This document shows positions 40,538-47,355 of a stretch of DNA of 64,000 bases, one piece after another. Made by a program: the position numbers and the translations under genes. The stretch spans positions 186,001 through 250,000 of the forward strand of contig JACPNQ010000034.1 of the NCBI GenBank assembly GCA_016185425.1. The letters are read 5' to 3'. The first letter of the stretch is position 1, and each line of letters starts with the position of its first letter. Under the pieces are notes generated by a model. That model was given only the letters and a program-made list of their open reading frames with translations. It made no database searches and was not told the origin of the DNA. The DNA comes from Acidobacteriota bacterium (GTDB taxonomy: Bacteria; Acidobacteriota; Terriglobia; Bryobacterales; Bryobacteraceae).

Positions 40538-41797
40538 ATGCTGCCCGTATCGACGCGTCAAAATGCGTCTCCGCTGATTAGCGGTCTGTTCGTGGCCAGC
40601 GCCATGCTCGCCGTCGTGTCCTGGTACACGACGTTCGAGGGCATGTCGCTCTACTTGTCCAAATGGTTCGCGCTGCTCGCTTCCCTAGGCGTGCAAATGG
40701 CGCTTCTCTTTGTCGCGTGGCTGATCGGGTTCAGCCGCACGCGCCGCGTGCCGCTCTACGTTGTCTACGGCATCACGGCGGTGGTCTCGGTCGCGTTCAG
40801 TTACGTCAGCCTCTATCGCTGGTTCTCCGAACGCGAACGGCCCGCGCAGGTGCGCCGGCAGCTTTATGACCGCCTATCGGATTCCGCCGCGAAAGCGGAC
40901 GCCGTCCTCGCGTCCGCCTCGGCGGAGTCACGCAAACACACGCTTGCGCTCGAAGAGATGACGCAGGCCGAGAAACTTCACGGCCACATCTCGCGTGCCG
41001 CCGACGCGGATCCATATCTGAACCGCATCCGCGAATCCGTCGCTCGCGAGGCGCAGGGAGTCGGCGATGCCTATCGGGAGGGCTCCGGCGCGGGAGTGCG
41101 CTACACCGCGTTTGAACGCCATGCCCGGCTGGCTCGCGAGTCGCAGCAATCTATCGATACGGCGCGTGCTTCTATCGCCAACTGGCGCACCTCCACAAAG
41201 CCGGACGAAGCCGCCGAAAAACAGCTTCGTTCGTTCCACACCGCTTTTGACGCTGTGCCGTGGAGCGAAGTCAATGACGCGCTTCACTCCGGCCGCCAGG
41301 AGAAACCGGATATCCCGCCGCTGGCCGAGTTCGTCGATCAAACATCGGGCGGCCAGGAAGATCTCATCCTCGCATTCTCCGAACTGATCGCCGCGCCGAC
41401 CCCGCGCCATGCGTTCGCATTCGTTCTCGCCGCGTTCATCGATGTCATCATCTTCCTGCTCGCCTATGCCTCGGGACCATACATGGCCGGGTCGCCCGAG
41501 CAGCGCATGACCACCGCCGCCGCATCGCTCGAATCGCTCGATCGGCAGGTTTTTACGCGCGATCTCCTGCGCAAAGTGTCCGCTGCGCCCGGCGGCCTCG
41601 CACGCATCAACCGCGCCAATCTCTCGCCCGGCGAAGAGCAGTTTCTGCTAACGCTCACTGCCTCCGGTCACGCTACGCAGATCGATGACACCGATGGCAG
41701 CTACTGGCTTCTCGACGCCGAAACACATGCCGCCATGCTCGAATCGCTCGCCGAACGCGGCCTTCCGCTCCGTGCCTCGCGTGCGGCGACTGCTTGA
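40538..41797 (+). CDS. Membrane protein of unknown function with a large helical domain between membrane spans
   Basis: A 419-residue protein. Three N-terminal membrane helices (about residues 13-33, 43-65 and 71-93), then about 190 soluble, mostly helical residues (R-Q-L-Y-D-R-L-S-D-S-A-A-K-A-D-A, H-A-R-L-A-R-E-S-Q-Q-S-I-D-T-A), then a fourth span at about 291-310 (A-F-V-L-A-A-F-I-D-V-I-I-F-L-L) and a 105-residue tail. The layout recalls sensor or scaffold proteins with an extended coiled segment, but no domain is recognised. It lies between the sulfatase and an Rrf2 regulator on the same strand. Confidence 0.7.
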   Translation: MLPVSTRQNASPLISGLFVASAMLAVVSWYTTFEGMSLYLSKWFALLASLGVQMALLFVAWLIGFSRTRRVPLYVVYGITAVVSVAFSYVSLYRWFSERERPAQVRRQLYDRLSDSAAKADAVLASASAESRKHTLALEEMTQAEKLHGHISRAADADPYLNRIRESVAREAQGVGDAYREGSGAGVRYTAFERHARLARESQQSIDTARASIANWRTSTKPDEAAEKQLRSFHTAFDAVPWSEVNDALHSGRQEKPDIPPLAEFVDQTSGGQEDLILAFSELIAAPTPRHAFAFVLAAFIDVIIFLLAYASGPYMAGSPEQRMTTAAASLESLDRQVFTRDLLRKVSAAPGGLARINRANLSPGEEQFLLTLTASGHATQIDDTDGSYWLLDAETHAAMLESLAERGLPLRASRAATA

Positions 41798-41842
41798 AAT
41801 ACGGTAATCTCGATAAGGAACTAGGGATTCCATTTTCAGACA

Positions 41843-42268
41843 GTGACGACCTCGGTCAAAGGTGAATACGCCCTACATGCGCTTTTCGATCTGGCTACGC
41901 AGGACGCGAGTGGGCCGGTAAAGATCGCCGATATCGCCCGCCGCCAGAAGATTCCACAAAAGTTCCTGGAATTGATTCTGTCGGGATTGAAACAGGGTGG
42001 CTTTGTCGAATCTCGCCGAGGCGCCGATGGCGGCTATCTGCTTGCACGCTCCGCCGACGCTATCACCGTCGGCGAGGTGCTGCGGCACATCGAAGGCGCG
42101 CGCAACTCCGGCGCCCGTTCGCGGAAACGCGTCGAAACGCCGTTTTCCGATATGTGGAGCCGTGTCGATCGCTCCATCTCCGCCGTCATCGACCATACTA
42201 CCTTCGCCGACCTCGCCCGCACCTGGAAAGATCGCCAGAGTAAGTACGTTCCGAACTGGGAGATATAA
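41843..42268 (+). CDS. Rrf2-family transcriptional regulator (CymR-like)
   Basis: A 141-residue winged-helix protein. It has the Rrf2 N-terminus (G-E-Y-A-L-H-A-L-F-D-L-A), the DNA-reading helix (Q-K-I-P-Q-K-F-L-E-L-I-L) and the wing (G-G-F-V-E-S-R-R-G-A-D-G-G-Y-L-L-A). The whole protein has no cysteine, so it cannot bind an Fe-S cluster as IscR and NsrR do; this resembles CymR, the repressor of cysteine genes. It sits 33 bases before cysK with the same orientation, so regulation of cysK is likely. GTG start. Confidence 0.88.
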   Translation: MTTSVKGEYALHALFDLATQDASGPVKIADIARRQKIPQKFLELILSGLKQGGFVESRRGADGGYLLARSADAITVGEVLRHIEGARNSGARSRKRVETPFSDMWSRVDRSISAVIDHTTFADLARTWKDRQSKYVPNWEI

Positions 42269-42301
42269 TTCCACTCTGGTCCCAGCCAAAAGGAGAGGCA
42301 G

Positions 42302-43255
42302 ATGATTTTTGAAGACAATTCGTTGAGTATCGGCCGCACGCCGTTGATCAAGCTGAATCGTGTCGTCGATGGTGCTCCGGTTACGGTGCTGGCGAAGATT
42401 GAAGGCCGCAATCCGGCCTATTCGGTGAAGTGCCGTATCGGCGCATCGATGGTTTGGGATGCCGAAAAGCGCGGAGTGCTGAAACCGGGCAAGGAATTGA
42501 TTGAACCTACCAGCGGCAACACCGGGATCGCGCTGGCGTTTGTCGCCGCCGCGCGCGGTTATCCCATCACGCTGACGATGCCCGAGACGATGTCGATTGA
42601 GCGGCGCAAAGTGCTGAAGGCGTTCGGTGCCACCTTGGTTCTTACCGAAGGCGCCATGGGGATGAAAGGCGCCATCGCCCGCGCGGAACAGATCGCCAAC
42701 AGCGACTCCAAATATGTCCTCCTGCAGCAGTTCAAGAATCCTGCCAATCCTGCCATTCACGAACAAACCACGGGGCCCGAAATCTGGGAGGATACCGGCG
42801 GGAAGATCGATATTTTTGTCAGCGGCGTCGGTACCGGTGGAACCATCACCGGCGTGTCGCGTTACATCAAGGGTACGAAGGGTAAAGCGATCCGGTCGAT
42901 CGCCGTGGAGCCCGTCGCCAGTCCGGTCATCAGCCAGACGCTCAACAACGAAGCCATCAAGCCCGGACCGCACAAGATCCAGGGCATCGGCGCGGGATTC
43001 GTGCCGGACACGCTCGATCTCAAGGTGGTGGATCAGGTGGAGCAGGTCACCAACGAAGAGTCGATCACCATGGCGCGCCGGCTCGCGTCCGAGGAAGGAA
43101 TTCTGTGCGGTATCTCCTGTGGCGCGGCCGCTGCCGCGGCCATCCGGATCGCCAAGGATCCGGCCAACGCCGGCAAGACGATCGTCGTGGTCCTGCCCGA
43201 TTCCGGCGAGCGCTATCTCACCAGCGCTCTCTACGAGGGGATGTTCAACGACTAG
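42302..43255 (+). CDS. cysK: Cysteine synthase (O-acetylserine sulfhydrylase)
   Basis: A 317-residue fold-type II PLP enzyme. Pyridoxal Lys43 is in N-P-A-Y-S-V-K-C-R-I-G; T-S-G-N-T-G-I-A-L-A is the substrate loop; G-T-G-G-T-I-T-G-V-S-R is the phosphate-binding loop. It makes cysteine from O-acetylserine and sulfide. An excellent AAAGGAGAGG precedes the ATG. It closes the sulfur-related block and is followed by a strong terminator. Confidence 0.96.
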   Translation: MIFEDNSLSIGRTPLIKLNRVVDGAPVTVLAKIEGRNPAYSVKCRIGASMVWDAEKRGVLKPGKELIEPTSGNTGIALAFVAAARGYPITLTMPETMSIERRKVLKAFGATLVLTEGAMGMKGAIARAEQIANSDSKYVLLQQFKNPANPAIHEQTTGPEIWEDTGGKIDIFVSGVGTGGTITGVSRYIKGTKGKAIRSIAVEPVASPVISQTLNNEAIKPGPHKIQGIGAGFVPDTLDLKVVDQVEQVTNEESITMARRLASEEGILCGISCGAAAAAAIRIAKDPANAGKTIVVVLPDSGERYLTSALYEGMFND

Positions 43256-43283
43256 ACGGTTGTCCCAAATGCCTCTGTAAACG

Positions 43284-43312
43284 AAAAACACCGCCCAAGG
43301 GCGGTGTTTTTT
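43284..43312 (+). terminator. Intrinsic terminator downstream of cysK
   Basis: A perfect 13-base stem (AAAAACACCGCCC at 43284-43296 paired with 43299-43311) with a GC-rich core and a T6 tract, 29 bases after the cysK stop. The A-tract on the left arm makes it potentially bidirectional. It is the strongest terminator in the window. Confidence 0.92.
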
Positions 43313-43464
43313 GTTAGGCGGGCGCTATTGGGTGTAGGGGTGAGCGCGCCCGCCTGTCGTAACGGGGATTGAACGTATAGCGTTGCCCGGCAAGCGAAGG
43401 TTACGGCGGCTGCGAAAAAATTCCTTCACTTAGGCGCACCGCGAACAAAAAGCGAAGAAAGCGC

Positions 43465-43493
43465 TTGACGCTGCCAGAAATATCCTGCATACT
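43465..43493 (+). promoter_or_regulatory. Sigma-70-type promoter for the DUF72 gene
   Basis: TTGACG at 43465-43470, a 17-base spacer and CATACT at 43488-43493 (4 of 6 bases of TATAAT), with the start codon 33 bases downstream. Spacing is ideal; no transcript data. Confidence 0.65.
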
Positions 43494-43526
43494 GAGGGCG
43501 AATAAATAGCGAATCCGAGGCGCCCC

Positions 43527-44429
43527 ATGGTCACGTCTTCATCCCTTCCATTCTCCCTGGCAGTATCTGATGCGCCGCTGGCGATTGGGCCCTCGGGCTG
43601 GCACTATCCGCATTGGGACGGCGTTATCTATCCACGTCAGCGTCCTCGTGGATTCCATCCCTTGGACTTTCTCTCGCAGAGCTTCGATGCCGTCGAGATT
43701 TCGGCATCGTTCGAGACGGACATTCGTCCCGAACTGGCACGGCTCTGGATGGCGAAGGTGCAGGCGAACCCGCGCTTCCGCTTTACGGCCAAGATGCACC
43801 GGCGCTTCACGCATGAGCGGCAATTGGATGCGGCGGCGGTTGATTCCTTCAAAGTCGGCCTGCGCGAATTGAAGAATGGAAAGCGGCTGGGCGCGGTTGT
43901 CATGCAGTTCCCTTGGTCATTTCGATTCACGAAGGAGAACCGCGATTACTTCATCGAGCTCCGCCGTGCGTTCCACGAGTTCCCGCTGGTTGCGGAGATG
44001 CGGCATGAGAGCTGGATGTCCTCCGAGGCCGTCGGTACCTTGATCGACTACCGCGTCGGCTTCTGCAATCTTGATCAGCCCGAACACGTCCGTGCCATGC
44101 CCCCCACGGCGTATCTCACCTCCCCCATTGCTTATTTCCGCCTGCACGGCCGTCAGCGTGCGTGGTGGTGGAACGAATACAGGCAATCCACCCGTCCACA
44201 GAACGGCAGCCATCGGGGCTACGCCTATTCTCCGGCGGAGCTGAACGACTGGAAGAACCGCGTCGAGCAAGTCCGCGGCATCGCGGAGCGCACGTTCTGC
44301 TTCTTCACCAACGACGGCGGCGGCCAGTCCGTTGTCAACGCGATGCAGTTCAGCGGCCTCTTCGTCCGCTCGCCAAAACGTCCCGCAGGGGCGGAAGCGG
44401 AGCCAACATTGGAGTTGGCGGTGGCGTAG
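43527..44429 (+). CDS. DUF72 (YecE-like) family protein
   Basis: A 300-residue TIM-barrel-like protein of the DUF72 family: G-P-S-G-W-H-Y-P-H-W-D-G near the start, F-D-A-V-E-I-S-A-S-F, R-F-T-A-K-M-H-R-R-F-T-H, A-E-M-R-H-E-S-W and the late Y-F-R-L-H-G-R plus F-F-T-N-D-G-G-G. The family is very common but its function is unknown. It has its own promoter-like sequence and is isolated by the cysK terminator upstream and the convergent tRNA gene downstream. Confidence 0.93.
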   Translation: MVTSSSLPFSLAVSDAPLAIGPSGWHYPHWDGVIYPRQRPRGFHPLDFLSQSFDAVEISASFETDIRPELARLWMAKVQANPRFRFTAKMHRRFTHERQLDAAAVDSFKVGLRELKNGKRLGAVVMQFPWSFRFTKENRDYFIELRRAFHEFPLVAEMRHESWMSSEAVGTLIDYRVGFCNLDQPEHVRAMPPTAYLTSPIAYFRLHGRQRAWWWNEYRQSTRPQNGSHRGYAYSPAELNDWKNRVEQVRGIAERTFCFFTNDGGGQSVVNAMQFSGLFVRSPKRPAGAEAEPTLELAVA

Positions 44430-44441
44430 GACTTTCGATAG

Positions 44442-44516
44442 TGGTAGCGCCAAGGGGATTCGAACCCCTATTAGAGCCTTGAGAGGGCTCCGTCCTAACC
44501 CTTAGACGATGGCGCC
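44442..44516 (-). tRNA. tRNA-Glu (anticodon CTC)
   Basis: Read on the minus strand, 75 bases fold as a tRNA. Acceptor GGCGCCA pairs with TGGCGCT (first pair G-U), D arm GTC...GAC, anticodon stem GAGCC/GGCTC around the loop CTCTCAA with anticodon CTC, T arm AGGGG TTCGAAT CCCCT, discriminator A. The 3' CCA is encoded. It reads GAG codons. Confidence 0.97.
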
Positions 44517-44546
44517 ACGGACTAGACCCAATATATCATCGTTTCG

Positions 44547-45695
44547 ATGCATTTCACTCTCTTGCTCCTGGCGGCTGTTTCCGTTGCGGCTTTTGCCGCC
44601 GGACGGCCTGCCGACGTACCCTTCAAAAAGATTCAGCTCGATGCCGGCGCCAATGAAACCGCCGCGTTTGCCGACATCAACGGCGACGGCAAACTGGATA
44701 TCGTCAACGGCGAAAACTGGTACGAACACCCCAAAGTGAAGGGCGGCGAGTGGAAGAAACACCGTTTCCGGGAGCTCGGCTACTTCAGCAACTACATCGA
44801 CGCATTCAGCGATCTCCCGCTCGACGTCAACGGCGACGGCAAAATCGACATCGTCACCTGCACCTGGTTTGGCAAGAAAATCTCCTGGTACGAGAACCCC
44901 GGCAAAGACGGCGCTCCGTGGAAAGAGCACATGATCGAAGACCAGTGGAACGTCGAGTTCATGTTCCTGGTCGACATCAACAACGACGGTAAGGCGCAGG
45001 AATTGCTCCCGCAGTTCGGCGGCAAGGGCCCCACCGCCTGGTACGAGCTGAAAAACGGCGCCTTCGTCCGCCACATCGTCCATCCCGATAACTTCGGCCA
45101 CGGCATCGGCGCGGGCGACGTGAACAAAGACGGCCGTGTCGACATCCTCACGCCGAAGGGATGGCTGGAAGCGCCGGCCAAGCAGGGCGACGCGATGTGG
45201 ACGCTGCACGCCGCCTGGACCGCGAAGAAACACACGGGCTTCCTGCACGTCGTCGACATTGACGGCGACGGCCGCAACGATGTCTTCTATCCGCACGCCC
45301 ACGACTACGGCATCTTCTGGCTTCGCCAGGAAGCCGACGGCAAGTTCACCGAATTCAAAATCGACGACGCGTGGAGCCAGGCACATGCCACGGCATTCGT
45401 CGACATCAACGGCGACGGAAAAAAGGACTTCATCGCGGGCAAACGCTTCTGGGCGCATGATCACGATCCCGGCGCGCAGGAACCGCTCGGCATTTACTGG
45501 TACGAGTGGCGTAAGAATGGCAAGGACATCGAATGGGTGCGCCACGTCATCGACTATTCCTCCTCTGCGGGTGCGGGAATGCAGATTGCCGTCGCCGATT
45601 TCGATGGGGACGGTGATCTCGATTTCGCTGTTGGCGGAAAGTCGGGCGCGTACCTGTTTGAGAACACATCACCCCGGAAGACTGCCGCGAAATGA
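44547..45695 (+). CDS. Secreted FG-GAP/VCBS-repeat protein
   Basis: A 382-residue protein with a signal peptide (H-F-T-L-L-L-L-A-A-V-S-V-A-A-F-A-A-G). At least six integrin-like calcium loops of the form D-I-N-G-D-G-K-L-D-I-V recur along the chain (D-V-N-G-D-G-K-I-D, D-I-N-N-D-G-K, D-V-N-K-D-G-R-V-D, D-I-D-G-D-G-R-N-D, D-I-N-G-D-G-K-K-D, D-F-D-G-D-G-D-L-D), so a seven-bladed beta-propeller is expected. Similar proteins of Acidobacteria and Planctomycetes are secreted, often associated with sulfatases or sugar metabolism. The esterase gene overlaps its end by 4 bases. Confidence 0.9.
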   Translation: MHFTLLLLAAVSVAAFAAGRPADVPFKKIQLDAGANETAAFADINGDGKLDIVNGENWYEHPKVKGGEWKKHRFRELGYFSNYIDAFSDLPLDVNGDGKIDIVTCTWFGKKISWYENPGKDGAPWKEHMIEDQWNVEFMFLVDINNDGKAQELLPQFGGKGPTAWYELKNGAFVRHIVHPDNFGHGIGAGDVNKDGRVDILTPKGWLEAPAKQGDAMWTLHAAWTAKKHTGFLHVVDIDGDGRNDVFYPHAHDYGIFWLRQEADGKFTEFKIDDAWSQAHATAFVDINGDGKKDFIAGKRFWAHDHDPGAQEPLGIYWYEWRKNGKDIEWVRHVIDYSSSAGAGMQIAVADFDGDGDLDFAVGGKSGAYLFENTSPRKTAAK

Positions 45696-46534
45696 CAGGC
45701 GCGGTCTCTGAGCCGCTACATCCCGAAGTTGTGGCGATGTTGGAGGCACAGCGCCAATCCGGTGCGAAGCCCCGCTCGGCGATGACTGTTGAGGAGACAC
45801 GCCATGCGATGCTCGTGGGCCGGAGGTGGCAACTGGAGCCGCCGTCAATCGAAGCATTCGACGCGGACGCCGATGGCGTCCCGGTTCGAGTCTACGGCCC
45901 GGCAAGCGAAACCGTTCTGCTGTATCTTCACGGCGGCCGATTCTTTAGCGGCGGCCTGGAATCGCACGATTGGCCGCTTCGGACGTTGGCCGTGGAATCC
46001 GGTTGCCGGATCTGTGCCGTCGATTACCGCCTCGCGCCAGAACATCGCCACCCCGCTGCACTGGAGGATGCGATCGCGGCCGGCCAATGGCTGGTGGGTT
46101 CGCAGACGCAGCGCTTAGTAATCGGCGGCGATAGCGCCGGTGGCTACTTGGCCGCATTAGCCTCAATCGCATTGAAGCCGGAACGCCAGATTCTGATCTA
46201 CCCAATGCTCGACCCCGGCTGCGCCACAGAGTCATATCACGAATATTGGCAAGGCCCGTGGCCGAGCGGCGAAGACATGAAACGCGGCTGGGATCTCTAT
46301 GGTGGCACTCCCGTCATGTCGGATCTTGGCACTTTTCCGCCGACGCTACTCATCACTGCGGGAATTGATTCCCTCCGCGATGAAGCGTTCGCTTTCGCCG
46401 ATGGCCTCCGAGCCAATGGCGTAACGGTAGACGCCCATCACTATGCCGACATGCATCACGGCTTCTTCACGCAAACCCGGTTGACCCGTTCGCGCGAATT
46501 GATCACGTTGATCGCCGCGGCGTTACGGCAATGA
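45692..46534 (+). CDS. Alpha/beta hydrolase of the hormone-sensitive-lipase type
   Basis: A 280-residue esterase. Oxyanion motif H-G-G at 80-82 (Y-L-H-G-G-R-F-F-S-G-G), nucleophile Ser148 in I-G-G-D-S-A-G-G-Y, acid in L-L-I-T-A-G-I-D-S-L and His in Y-A-D-M-H-H-G-F. It lacks a signal peptide, so it should be cytoplasmic, acting on short acyl esters. It overlaps the FG-GAP gene and the CPBP gene by 4 bases each, which makes a tight three-gene operon with odd functional mix. Confidence 0.9.
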   Translation: MTGAVSEPLHPEVVAMLEAQRQSGAKPRSAMTVEETRHAMLVGRRWQLEPPSIEAFDADADGVPVRVYGPASETVLLYLHGGRFFSGGLESHDWPLRTLAVESGCRICAVDYRLAPEHRHPAALEDAIAAGQWLVGSQTQRLVIGGDSAGGYLAALASIALKPERQILIYPMLDPGCATESYHEYWQGPWPSGEDMKRGWDLYGGTPVMSDLGTFPPTLLITAGIDSLRDEAFAFADGLRANGVTVDAHHYADMHHGFFTQTRLTRSRELITLIAAALRQ

Positions 46535-47316
46535 AGGCGCTCGGGATCTATCTAACCATCGCGTTCGGCTTCGCCTGGTTGTTCACTATTCCCCTCGCTC
46601 TGTCTAACGCCGGCCTGGGATGGATCCATGCGAATCTGTCGCTACCGCTATTCGTGGTTCTCTCCACCGCCGGACCGTCCATAGCGGCTTTGCTAACCCT
46701 GCGAATAACCGAAGATCGGTGGCCGCACTTCCAATGGCCCAATCTGCGGTATCTACTCGCAGGCATTCTGAGTGCCGTCATACTTATGCCGCTCGCCTAC
46801 AGCGCGATACCTGCCAGCGTTCTGACACCAAATCCCCATTGGAGCGCCTTCGCCACGTTATCCGTCTTCAACTACTCCACCTTGATCGGCGGACCGCTCG
46901 GCGAGGAACCCGGCTGGCGCGGCTTCGCGCTTCCGCGACTACAAGCTCTGCTCGGTCCAGTCCGAGGATCGATTCTGCTGGGCGTGATCTGGGCGAGTTG
47001 GCACCTGCCTCTTTTCCTATGCAAAGGCTGGATCAGCAGCCCTCTCATTGATTACTACGGAATCGTCATTGGGCAGTCGATCCTCCTCGCATTCCTGTTC
47101 AACTTTTCCCGGTCCAGCATCGTGGTCGCGATCGTCGGGCACGCCCTGTTTAATACCACTTCGCGCTGGCTTGGCATGCTCATCGGGGACGGTCCGATGC
47201 GCGAATCGCCTTCGCCCGAACGCGTTCTCGCTCTCTCCGGTCTCGCGGTTGCCGGGCTGCTGACACTTCTCACCAGAGGCCGGCTCGCGTATTCTGATTG
47301 CACCCGGCTGGAATAA
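46531..47316 (+). CDS. CPBP-family intramembrane metalloprotease
   Basis: A 261-residue multi-span protein. Motif 1 is G-E-E-P-G-W-R-G-F with Glu125 and Glu126, motif 2 W-A-S-W-H-L-P with His158, and motif 3 V-G-H-A-L-F-N near residue 209. These are the catalytic residues of CAAX-prenyl-protease/CPBP glutamic proteases. Members act in bacteriocin self-protection or as membrane proteases; the target is unknown here. The ATG overlaps the esterase stop by 4 bases. Confidence 0.92.
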   Translation: MKALGIYLTIAFGFAWLFTIPLALSNAGLGWIHANLSLPLFVVLSTAGPSIAALLTLRITEDRWPHFQWPNLRYLLAGILSAVILMPLAYSAIPASVLTPNPHWSAFATLSVFNYSTLIGGPLGEEPGWRGFALPRLQALLGPVRGSILLGVIWASWHLPLFLCKGWISSPLIDYYGIVIGQSILLAFLFNFSRSSIVVAIVGHALFNTTSRWLGMLIGDGPMRESPSPERVLALSGLAVAGLLTLLTRGRLAYSDCTRLE

Positions 47317-47355
47317 CCGGAACGGCTTCTGGCCTTATTGCCTTGGAGTGACCGG

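Noticed and set aside
41873..43291. Long open frame antisense to the Rrf2 and cysK genes
   Set aside because: Both plus-strand genes are certain family members; the antisense frame has no recognisable motif and runs into the terminator.
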